NCBI GenBank assembly: GCA_964594065.1
Contig: CAZQKX010000047.1
Coordinates: 1-27,010, forward strand
From: 4572-13 sp964594065
Lineage (GTDB): Bacteria; Planctomycetota; Phycisphaerae; Sedimentisphaerales; Anaerohalosphaeraceae
Length of the DNA: 27,010 nucleotides
Direction of reading: 5' to 3'
Shown here: one piece after another, positions 1 through 6,495 of the stretch
Layout of the letters: the number at the start of each line of letters is the position of its first letter
Position numbering within the stretch: the stretch's first letter is position 1
Made by a program: the position numbers and the translations under genes
Notes under the pieces: model-generated
The model's input: only the letters and a program-made list of their open reading frames with translations
Told to the model about the DNA's origin: nothing
The model's database searches: none

Positions 1-217
1 AAAAGCGAAAAACAGAAAAATCGTCAATAAAATCAAGTTATTCAGATGTCCCATACATTAAATAATCATAATGTTTCAGTTAAGTTTCGCACTTTTTTAA
101 AATGTAAAAAACAGTACCAGATTTTAAGAGGACAAGTAGAAGCAAAGAGGTATATGAAAAAAACCAACTGTTAGACCAGAACAACCGATTTTGGCCTAAT
201 AACGAGGTTTTCTGAAA

Positions 218-266
218 CGAGGGCGAAAGGACTCAAACCATCAACCTTAGAATCGATGGTCCGCAG
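218..266 (-). other. tRNA 3'-half-like remnant (possible old attachment site)
   Basis: Read on the minus strand, this stretch has a 7-bp arm (CCATCGA / TTGATGG, one G-U pair, 8-nt loop), then the T-loop-like string TTTGAGTCC, then CGCCCTCG as a possible acceptor 3' strand. No matching 5' acceptor strand (GAGGGCG) or D-arm is found upstream, and the T-stem has a mismatch. It is therefore not a working tRNA. Integrative elements often leave tRNA 3' halves at their ends, but no integrase is visible here. This is a weak call. Confidence 0.2.
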
Positions 267-274
267 GTCATAAT

Positions 275-292
275 ATGCCTAGTTGTAGGCAT
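275..292. other. Perfect 7-bp stem-loop
   Basis: ATGCCTA and TAGGCAT flank the 4-nt loop GTTG. It lies 22 bp beyond the stop of the minus-strand lipoprotein gene. No T-run follows on either strand, so it is not a classical intrinsic terminator, though it could protect a 3' end. Confidence 0.35.
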
Positions 293-313
293 CCAACAGG
301 CGTAAAAGCTATT

Positions 314-673
314 TTATTGCGGAATATCCACCCACTCTTCAAGTCTGCCGTGTCTAAATGTGTAAATGCGAGCAATCCTAAGATGAAAAATTCTTTCCGA
401 CCACTGTTCATAGCCGTCTGAATGCTTCCAATCCAGTTTTATGACACAATTACCCGTCTCAAGAGTTCTAAGTTCTTTGACTTGATAAAGAGTCATCCCC
501 TTCTCAGGATGGCAGTCTTCTGACATTTCTTTGACACAGCGGCTGTAAACTCTTTGAATCCAAGGGTCGCCGGAGAATTTTATCCCGTGTTTATTAACTG
601 GTACCTGTTTTGTACTTTCAGTACACCCAGCGGAGATTAAAATTATTGTGAGCAGTAAAATTAGTTTCTTCAT
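314..673 (-). CDS. Small secreted lipoprotein, function unknown
   Basis: This 119-aa protein starts MKKLILLL, followed by a hydrophobic stretch and a lipobox ISAGC with the lipidated cysteine at residue 17, so it should be anchored to a membrane facing the periplasm. The mature part (about 100 aa) is polar, has two further cysteines in its N-terminal half, and ends in an aromatic, basic segment. I recognise no family. I chose the ATG at 673 because it sits at the correct distance from AAAGG and leaves the positively charged Lys-Lys directly at the start. An in-frame TTG at 688 would add five residues in front of the signal peptide. The gene is read in the same direction as the DUF429 gene, with about 87 bp between them, so co-transcription is possible but not required. 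Confidence 0.75.
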   Translation of the reverse strand: MKKLILLLTIILISAGCTESTKQVPVNKHGIKFSGDPWIQRVYSRCVKEMSEDCHPEKGMTLYQVKELRTLETGNCVIKLDWKHSDGYEQWSERIFHLRIARIYTFRHGRLEEWVDIPQ

Positions 674-760
674 TTTCCAACCTTTCAATTTAAGTGGGTT
701 TTCCTAAAATTAAAACATTGTAGGGTTGCTGGTATAATTTTCTTGAAAAGATAATCATTC

Positions 761-1426
761 TCAAATCATTGAAACGAAATGCTTGAAATTTGAGTTTATA
801 ATTTGTGCACCTTCTGGAGCCGGGGTGTTGTTGATTCCAGTGGGTGGTGTGATAATCAGACCTTCCCCCGGATTCCCGAACCAGCTGTAATCATTTTTCC
901 CGTAGCAATAAGCCGTGTACGCACAAAGTGTCGCATCTACTTGATGGGGAGAAGAAACTTCGATTTTGAAGCCAATCAGGTCATTCAATTTCGAATAAAC
1001 AACTTCCTTGTGTTGCGAAAGATACCTTGGTGTACTGGGAAATCCTAAAATTTTCCAAACGACCCGAGGGTAGGTTTCAATGACTTTTATCTCTCGAAAA
1101 TGCTCGTTTTCGATTTCATACCACCGGATATAAAGGGCGGCGGCTCCATAGAAAGAACCCGCCCCTGCGTCAATGGCCTTAATCGCCCGTTCACAGCTTC
1201 GGTAGGCATAGTTCTCCTCAGTATTGTTTGGTACGGATCGGGGGGCGTCCACTGCAAGAATGACGGATTCGGGAGGATGTTTACAAATTTCTCCGACCAG
1301 TTCATCGGCTTTCCTGAAATGCTGGGGCCTTTCCATGAGTTGACCGGAATCGTTCAGGATTGCCACCGCCGAAGACGGCTTTTTGCTTACCGCTGAACTC
1401 CCTAAATCGACGCCAATGTAAACCAA
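761..1426 (-). CDS. DUF429 family protein, predicted RNase H-fold nuclease
   Basis: This 221-aa protein has the hallmarks of DUF429: an N-terminal GVDLG with Asp7, AVDAPRS with Asp60, ETYPR with Glu117, HQVDATLCAY with Asp164, and a late PGEGLIITPP motif. These acidic residues fall where an RNase H-like fold keeps its metal ligands, so a nuclease or related phosphoryl-transfer activity is expected. The substrate of this family is not established. The start is a TTG at 1424-1426. An in-frame TGA lies six codons upstream, leaving only CTG or TTG, and AAAGG is at the right distance. The gene is divergent from the XRE regulator, and palindrome 1449-1465 lies 23 bp upstream of its start, so it is probably co-regulated with that gene. 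Confidence 0.8.
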   Translation of the reverse strand: MVYIGVDLGSSAVSKKPSSAVAILNDSGQLMERPQHFRKADELVGEICKHPPESVILAVDAPRSVPNNTEENYAYRSCERAIKAIDAGAGSFYGAAALYIRWYEIENEHFREIKVIETYPRVVWKILGFPSTPRYLSQHKEVVYSKLNDLIGFKIEVSSPHQVDATLCAYTAYCYGKNDYSWFGNPGEGLIITPPTGINNTPAPEGAQIINSNFKHFVSMI

Positions 1427-1448
1427 CAGACTGCCTTTCTGTCAAAAT

Positions 1449-1465
1449 AACGTCTAACAGACGTT
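1449..1465. promoter_or_regulatory. Palindrome 1, candidate operator of the XRE regulator
   Basis: Perfect 7-bp arms AACGTCT and AGACGTT are separated by AAC. It shares the core CGTC-N5-GACG with the second palindrome at 1480-1496, whose centre is 31 bp away (about three helical turns). Its position between two divergent genes, next to a helix-turn-helix gene, fits an autoregulatory operator. Confidence 0.55.
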
Positions 1466-1479
1466 CCATTTCATTTAAT

Positions 1480-1496
1480 ACCGTCCACTGGACGGT
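1480..1496. promoter_or_regulatory. Palindrome 2, candidate operator (or attenuator)
   Basis: Perfect 7-bp arms ACCGTCC and GGACGGT surround ACT. The core CGTC-N5-GACG matches palindrome 1. It lies 50 bp upstream of the XRE start codon, just before a possible -10 (TAAAAT, 1518-1523). The right arm runs into TTTTT, so as RNA it could also be an intrinsic terminator or attenuator. No plus-strand gene lies upstream that would need one. Confidence 0.5.
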
Positions 1497-1546
1497 TTTT
1501 CAAGACAAATATCTCCCTAAAATGCAGTTTTTTAGGAGACATTTGA

Positions 1547-1888
1547 ATGGAATCATTATTGCAGACCCTTGGAAGACGGCTAAAACTGCTCCGGAAGTCG
1601 AAAGAACTTACTCAGGAACAGCTTGGATCAATGGCCGACGTTGACTACAAACACATCGGAGCGATTGAGCGGGGTGTCAAGACACCGTCCCTTGAGGCGA
1701 TCGAACGGATTGCGAAGGCTCTCAAGGTGGACTACTATGAACTTTTCCTTCCTGACAAGAGTTTGGCAGGGCAGATTTCGGAACTGGACCTGATTGTGAA
1801 GGACATGCGAAGACACTGCTCACCGGAAATGCAAACCTTTTTGGTACAAATTCTCAATGCGGCAAAAGAATTGCAGAATAGGAAATAA
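1547..1888 (+). CDS. XRE-family helix-turn-helix regulator
   Basis: This 113-aa protein has a Cro/C1-type HTH over residues 5-67: the LRKSKELTQEQLG helix pair, a recognition segment around DYKHIGAIERG, and the PSLEAIERIAKAL helix. The remaining 45 residues are a helical tail, probably for dimerisation. The start ATG has AGGAG (1534-1538) eight bases upstream, and TAAAAT at 1518-1523 is a plausible -10. Two palindromes with the same core lie 50-98 bp upstream and are the likely binding sites, so the protein probably controls itself and the divergent DUF429 gene. It converges with the two-gene nuclease operon and its stop is 26 bp from that operon's end. Controller proteins of restriction systems have this size and fold, but here the operators are not in front of the nuclease gene. 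Confidence 0.85.
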   Translation: MESLLQTLGRRLKLLRKSKELTQEQLGSMADVDYKHIGAIERGVKTPSLEAIERIAKALKVDYYELFLPDKSLAGQISELDLIVKDMRRHCSPEMQTFLVQILNAAKELQNRK

Positions 1889-1914
1889 GCAATCTTAAAA
1901 TAATCATTAATTGT

Positions 1915-2556
1915 TTATTTAACACTCTTGTTCATTTGTAGAATGATTGCGTTATCAATTACTTTTGGGATAGTAGTATTCCAATTACCGCCTAAATAAT
2001 CATTCCATTCAAGAGGTGTTTGCATTATCTCAAAAGAAGTCTTGATTACTTCAAGGTATCTGCCCAGTGATTCTCCCGTATTTTCGTAAAAGTATGTTAG
2101 AGTATTTGTTCTGTCCATTGGCATAAGCATTTCAGGAAAAAGGAAATGTAGCAATTTTGAATTTGAAACAAGTTTTCCCTTGGTTATCATAAGGCTCAAA
2201 TTTTTATATACCCTTTCTAGCATCGGAGATACTTTATAGAAGGTATAAATTGGATTAGTTTTATACTTGTCAATTTCTTTTAGGTAAGGCAAAGAACTTG
2301 TAATATTTTCACAGAAGTCTGGGAAGTCCTTCATTTTAGCGCCTCGGCTGTTCATGTCCCAAGAAACTAAGGTGGCGTAAAGCATTTCTAAATGATAGGG
2401 GTTTTTAAGAAAGCGATCCAAATCCGGGGTCCCATTTCTTAAGTCTCGAATTCGAGTGTAGAAATAAAGGCTGGGCCCTCCCCTGTACTTCCCATCTATT
2501 TCGAGGACGCCATTTTGAACCATTTCGATAATTTGATGCTTCTTTGCCTCAAACAT
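1915..2556 (-). CDS. Hypothetical protein paired with the nuclease-like gene
   Basis: I do not recognise a named family in this 213-aa, soluble, mostly helical protein. Visible landmarks are GGPSLYFYTRIRDL near residue 27, a central helical block, and SKLLHFLFPEMLMPMDRTNT near residue 133, a pattern of the type [H-F-x-P-x-x-x-x-P-x-D] seen in uncharacterised proteins of accessory loci. There is no signal peptide or membrane segment. The start ATG has a GGGGG run at SD distance. It begins 17 bp after the stop of the 345-aa nuclease-like gene on the same strand, so the two are almost certainly one operon and may work together. AAATAA and TTATTT flanking the gap to the convergent XRE gene could form a weak shared terminator hairpin. 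Confidence 0.7.
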   Translation of the reverse strand: MFEAKKHQIIEMVQNGVLEIDGKYRGGPSLYFYTRIRDLRNGTPDLDRFLKNPYHLEMLYATLVSWDMNSRGAKMKDFPDFCENITSSLPYLKEIDKYKTNPIYTFYKVSPMLERVYKNLSLMITKGKLVSNSKLLHFLFPEMLMPMDRTNTLTYFYENTGESLGRYLEVIKTSFEIMQTPLEWNDYLGGNWNTTIPKVIDNAIILQMNKSVK

Positions 2557-2573
2557 TATTATACCCCCATAGA

Positions 2574-3611
2574 TTAACTAACCCATTCTGGCGTCATCGC
2601 TCTCAATGCTCCCATTACTCCAAAGCATTCATATATGGGATAAATTGTTTTTAGCCTCGTAATATTGAAGTAAGCATATAACTCGAAATTATTACCTTTT
2701 TTCAAGTAAACTCCATACCTAAGGCCGTCTGTTACGATGAGACGTAAACAATTCTCCTTACCTTCCGCATATGACTGCGCTTGCGAAAGGGCAGTAAGAC
2801 ATGAGTTGCCTTTTTTCTTTGCTTCAACAACCACGGTCAAATTCTCATCTTTCCTTGGGAGTTGATTGAACAAGGCAATATCAACTTTATTCCATTCGAT
2901 GGCCATCTTTTGAGGAGTCCATCCCAAAGCCCTTAGTAAAGGAATTGCCAAATAGGCAACTGTTTCATGTTCTGAAGGACTACTGTATTTTTGGTACCAC
3001 TTAGCGATGCGAACCAACTCGTCAATTTCTTTACTTAAGTTTTCTATTGATGTGCTGGAGATTCCTTGATCGAAAAGAAACTCTGATACTTCATTAAAAT
3101 CAATATCATCATTTTCATACGGTGGGAGTTCCGTTAAGTCATAATTGGATTCAAATTTCAAATTTAACGATTCCAGCCAATCCATTACTTTTTTAGAATC
3201 CAAGCGTTGTGTTGTATCCCCTTGTTTAAGGGTATAAGTTGGGAATATTTTAGGATTGTTTATTCCATTCCATAACCACTTAACTCTGCGAACATGCTGA
3301 AGATCCCACCCATCAACGTCCCCAAATATATCAAGCCACTCATATCCGCCTATTACAACACCCACACCTAAGACTTCGGAAGTCCCCATACGCAAAACGA
3401 CAACATCACCATGCTTTATTTCCTCAGCAAATCGGCGAAGACCGGTTATTTTCCTCGGCGACCAACCTTCTTTTTTAAGCTTTTGAATACAGCCGGGCCA
3501 TCCCCCAGCACGCCCGGGCCCATTTAATATGACATCCCATTTAAGGCATATCTCAACATAGTTGCGATTACCATCTCCAGCCGCTTGTTGCCAATAATTT
3601 CTGGTAGCCAT
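2574..3611 (-). CDS. PUA/EVE-like domain fused to PD-(D/E)XK nuclease; candidate modification-dependent restriction enzyme
   Basis: This 345-aa protein has two parts. Residues 55-115 (GDVVVLRMGTSEVLGVGVV, then GWDLQHVRRVKW) look like a PUA/EVE-type barrel, a fold that in restriction proteins reads modified bases. Residues 205-310 look like the HsdR-N / PD-(D/E)XK nuclease fold: E216 in a helix, D244 in VDIALF, E263 and K265 in VVEAKK, then a QAQSYA helix and a LIVTDG strand. The D...ExK triad is intact. By family knowledge, this pairing of a reader domain and a nuclease is typical of type IV restriction. That it cuts modified foreign DNA here is inference. The start ATG follows AGAGG at normal spacing. 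The downstream 213-aa gene is in the same operon. No methyltransferase is present, which agrees with type IV rather than type I or II. Confidence 0.65.
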   Translation of the reverse strand: MATRNYWQQAAGDGNRNYVEICLKWDVILNGPGRAGGWPGCIQKLKKEGWSPRKITGLRRFAEEIKHGDVVVLRMGTSEVLGVGVVIGGYEWLDIFGDVDGWDLQHVRRVKWLWNGINNPKIFPTYTLKQGDTTQRLDSKKVMDWLESLNLKFESNYDLTELPPYENDDIDFNEVSEFLFDQGISSTSIENLSKEIDELVRIAKWYQKYSSPSEHETVAYLAIPLLRALGWTPQKMAIEWNKVDIALFNQLPRKDENLTVVVEAKKKGNSCLTALSQAQSYAEGKENCLRLIVTDGLRYGVYLKKGNNFELYAYFNITRLKTIYPIYECFGVMGALRAMTPEWVS

Positions 3612-4292
3612 AATAAACCTCTTTATCCTCCCATGTAGGCACTGATCTTACTTAAACAATTGAAAAGTATGTTTTTATCCTTGCGGTATCGACACTTTAG
3701 AATAATTTTGTTACATGGTCAAGGATGTTCTCCGATGAGCCCAAGGAAGGCCTTTCCCTTTCTCTCCTTTGAGTTTTCTTTTTGTTACGAGTACTCCGGG
3801 GCTATCGACAAACCGGAAGCCAATGGAGGGCAAGGGAAGGGTATTCCTGAACTCATGCCCCACTCGTGATACCGGGAAGGGGGTTTCGGGTTTCCGAAGT
3901 TACGGAGAGGACAGAGGAGAACAGAGAGAACTTAAGAGGTAAAGAAAAATGGAAAAGAAATTTCTTCGATTGACCCCCGGGAGATCAACCCGAAGATCAT
4001 GAAAATCAGTCGGGTCAGATGAAGTATGTAAAAATATTCTTTGTGATATCTTTTTCACCGTAAAAAAGAAAGATATATACTTATTCAGTTCTAGGGCGAA
4101 CAAACGCTGTTTATAACATTTCCAACTGTAAAAATCCGTGTGTTTTAGGTCTGGGGGTATATATGGGGTCCTATCGCTTTTTTCATTTGGTTGTTTGGGA
4201 TCTTGGTCTCCTGCCCCCATGTGCAAATTTTATAAGACAGCAACTTATTTTAGGTGTTTTTATCCATTTTTGTATATAAAAATTAAAAACAC
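3612..4292. other. Non-coding stretch before the toxin operon
   Basis: This region lies between the nuclease gene and the operon promoter. It contains copy A of the 140-bp repeat (3750-3889). The rest is AT-rich, with purine runs around 3900-3960. Frames of 69 aa (plus) and 108 aa (minus) exist, but have no convincing start site or domain and overlap the repeat or low-complexity sequence, so I do not call genes here. Confidence 0.6.
3750..3889 (+). repeat. 140-bp dispersed repeat, copy A
   Basis: This segment aligns base for base, without gaps, to 26519-26658 in the same orientation. By eye the last 109 bases are about 80% identical, with perfect blocks such as TCGACAAACC, GGGCAAGGGAAGGG and ACTCGTGATACC. 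A pyrimidine-rich left part can pair with the GGGCAAGGGAAGG block, so it may form a stem. The two copies flank the whole toxin operon. Confidence 0.8.
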
Positions 4293-4321
4293 TTGACAAT
4301 AAAGAAGAGGGGATTTATATA
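4293..4321 (+). promoter_or_regulatory. Sigma70-like promoter of the toxin operon
   Basis: A perfect -35 TTGACA (4293-4298) is followed by a 17-bp spacer and TATATA (4316-4321). It lies about 285 bp upstream of the chosen TPR start, and no better promoter is seen closer. Because the next four genes follow with gaps of 33, 26 and 8 bp, it may drive the full 20-kb transcript. Confidence 0.55.
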
Positions 4322-4343
4322 AGATTCCGGTAGATGATAATGG

Positions 4344-4370
4344 TATCCCAAGGAGGTTAGTATTGGGATA
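4344..4370 (+). promoter_or_regulatory. Leader inverted repeat with GGAGG in its loop
   Basis: Perfect 8-bp arms TATCCCAA and TTGGGATA enclose the 11-nt loop GGAGGTTAGTA. It starts 23 bp after the -10, so it is either an operator overlapping the transcription start region or a 5'-UTR hairpin that presents an SD-like GGAGG in its loop. A frame without a standard start codon (ATT at 4362) runs to 4526 and overlaps the next ATG at 4519. Confidence 0.5.
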
Positions 4371-4605
4371 GCGGTAGAGGGCAAATTGGAGGTTGCGATA
4401 AGGAGAAGTGAGGCCATTTCCTTTTCGTACCTGAAAGAGATTATTTGTGCAGTTGACGTGCGCATGCTTTGTGCAATGTCTGAATACTGTTCGTCTACGA
4501 CAGGGAAGGATTTAACAGATGCCTAATGCAAGTTATAGATTGCCTTATCATTCAGGAATTACTCATTCTTTAGACTTTCCATACACAAAACGAAAGGGAG
4601 AACCT

Positions 4606-6462
4606 ATGTTTTCATCACATCAATCTCAGTTAGTTCGTGTCTTTTCTATTCTTTCTGTCTTAACTATTTATCTGTCTTTTGGGATTGCTGAAGAAGTTCT
4701 CATCCCGCAGCAGGTTCTGGATTTACAGCAAAATGCAGAAGACCTCATAAAGGTTAATGATTTTTCCGGTGCTATAACAATATATGAAGCGATTGCTCAA
4801 ACCTATCCTGACAGTGAATATGAAACAAAAGCAAAGATCGAAATAAGTAAGATATACCTTAAGCAAAAGAAAATGGATGAGGCAAAGGAGGCGATTGATG
4901 GCCTGTTTAAGAATGCTTCATCCCGTCCGGAATTTGTTGGTCTGATGAAGGATGCCGGAATTGCTTTTGCGATTGAAAAACAGCCTGATGACGCAATTGA
5001 TATTTATACCCGTCTATTAGACCAGTTCCCAAGTCATGAATTGACGGGCGAGATCACCTTGTATCGTGGTTGGGCTTATCTTGACAAAAAAGACTACACG
5101 AATGCCTACAATAATATTCAGCATGTTATCTCACAGCACGATTGTTCTAACATTGTCAAAGAACTATTCTGTATAAGTCGTGGAATTGCACGGGGCAAGA
5201 AGGCCGATGAAGCGCTCAGTGTTTATAGTCATTTATTAAGTCAGTATCCGGACCATGAAGTGGCAGGCCAGGTTCGCTTGTATCGTGGGTGGGCTCATCT
5301 TGATAAAAAAGAATATACAAATGCCTATAACGATATTCAGCAGGTTATTTCACAACATGACTGTTCAAAGGTCGTCAAGGAGCTTTTTGGTGTCGGACGG
5401 ATCTTTGCACAAGGCAGAAAAACTGATGAGGCACTCAGTATCTACAATCATTTGTTAATCCAGTATCCAGACCATGAGATGGCCGGTCAAATTCGCTTGT
5501 TCCGAGGCTGGGCTTATCTCGACAAGAAAGATTATACAAAGGCTTATGATGACATTCAGAGTGCCATTTCACAGAATGATTGTTCTGCCATGACGGAAGA
5601 GCTTTTTGGTGTTGGCAGGACATATAACCGAATAGGGCAGATGGATCAGGCAATCTCTATTTTTACTCAAATCATAAACACATCTGCCCCGGCAGGAATT
5701 AAAATAAGAAGCCATTTGTATCGCAGATCAGGTTATTTGAAGAACCAGGATTGGGAAAAAGCTGCAGAAGACCTCCAGGCAGCAAAAACGCTGTTCTTTA
5801 ATTCGTATGTTGAGCCTGACCATCGCAGAGAGATCGGTCGCGATCTTCTTATGTGGAAGATGATCTATGAAACAAAGAAGATCTATCAATATACGATTGA
5901 CAATTACCCTGAGGAACAGGCTGCGGTTGTGGGAATTGTTGCCTGTGATATTATCAACAAGCTGGAAACAGCCGAGTTATCAGAGGTTAAAAATGATATG
6001 CAGACGCTGGCGGATACTTATAAAGGGAATTCTTCGACAGATTTCTTTATTTTCTTTATCGCCGAGCAGTGTTATCTAAAAGCGCAAAATGCTTTACGGA
6101 CAGGTGACCAAGAGCAGGCTCATACGGACTTCTTAAAGGCGATTGCAATTTGGGATATGAATATCAATCAGATCAATAATTCGAATCAGCGATGCCTGGC
6201 ATATTATTATTCAGGTGCTGCTTATAAGTCTATCGGCGATTCTTTAAAAGCGGCCACTTATTATCAACAAGTCGTTGAGAACTATCCTGACTATGAAAAG
6301 GCCTGGTATGCTCAGTATCAGATTGCCAAGTGCTATGAGGAGCTTCAATTGCAGGGACAGTCATCATTAGAAGATGTTAGATCTGCTTATCAAACGCTGC
6401 TGAATAAGTATCCGGATTGTTCTGCGGCTAAGATTGCCGTTAAAAAACTGAATACACTATAA
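4606..6462 (+). CDS. Secreted tetratricopeptide (TPR) repeat protein
   Basis: This 618-aa protein has a signal peptide (VRVFSILSVLTIYLSFGIA, cleavage near residue 27) and is then almost entirely TPR helices. Typical anchors are the SGAITIYEAIAQTYPDSEY type of motif and the closing motif with a YPDYEKAWYAQYQIAKCYEE helix pair. Residues 125-343 are three near-copies of a 73-aa double TPR unit (see the repeat at 4978-5634). TPR proteins of this kind hold partners together in the periplasm or at the outer membrane. As first gene of the operon it may help export or assemble the two giant proteins, which is inference. I chose the ATG at 4606, after GGGAG, because it puts the signal peptide at the N-terminus. 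An in-frame ATG at 4519 would add 29 residues with no signal character. Confidence 0.85.
   Translation: MFSSHQSQLVRVFSILSVLTIYLSFGIAEEVLIPQQVLDLQQNAEDLIKVNDFSGAITIYEAIAQTYPDSEYETKAKIEISKIYLKQKKMDEAKEAIDGLFKNASSRPEFVGLMKDAGIAFAIEKQPDDAIDIYTRLLDQFPSHELTGEITLYRGWAYLDKKDYTNAYNNIQHVISQHDCSNIVKELFCISRGIARGKKADEALSVYSHLLSQYPDHEVAGQVRLYRGWAHLDKKEYTNAYNDIQQVISQHDCSKVVKELFGVGRIFAQGRKTDEALSIYNHLLIQYPDHEMAGQIRLFRGWAYLDKKDYTKAYDDIQSAISQNDCSAMTEELFGVGRTYNRIGQMDQAISIFTQIINTSAPAGIKIRSHLYRRSGYLKNQDWEKAAEDLQAAKTLFFNSYVEPDHRREIGRDLLMWKMIYETKKIYQYTIDNYPEEQAAVVGIVACDIINKLETAELSEVKNDMQTLADTYKGNSSTDFFIFFIAEQCYLKAQNALRTGDQEQAHTDFLKAIAIWDMNINQINNSNQRCLAYYYSGAAYKSIGDSLKAATYYQQVVENYPDYEKAWYAQYQIAKCYEELQLQGQSSLEDVRSAYQTLLNKYPDCSAAKIAVKKLNTL
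4978..5634 (+). repeat. Three tandem 219-bp units inside the TPR gene
   Basis: Units begin at 4978, 5197 and 5416. Each encodes 73 residues with the shared core RGWA(Y/H)LDKK-(D/E)-YT-(N/K)-AY and later ISQ(H/N)DCS. The period is an exact multiple of three, so copy-number change by recombination would keep the frame. A more diverged fourth unit follows. Confidence 0.85.
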
Positions 6463-6495
6463 ATCGATAAAATATCCGCTAAGGAGAGAGAATCA

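Larger units (their letters stand above)
1..313. other. Intergenic stretch without a gene
   Basis: No open reading frame here has a convincing start and codon pattern. The first 170 bases are AT-rich. The right part holds a perfect 7-bp stem-loop (275-292) and a tRNA-3'-half-like stretch (218-266), which are listed separately. Both lie just downstream of the stop codon of the minus-strand lipoprotein gene, so they would sit in its 3' untranslated region if transcription reads through. Confidence 0.6.

Noticed and set aside
3900..4226. 108-aa minus-strand frame
   Set aside because: It has no supporting start site, its C-terminal end is Ser/Leu/Pro-rich low complexity, and no domain is visible in the gap before the operon.
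4283..4465. 60-aa minus-strand frame
   Set aside because: It lies opposite the operon promoter and leader hairpin and has no family signal.
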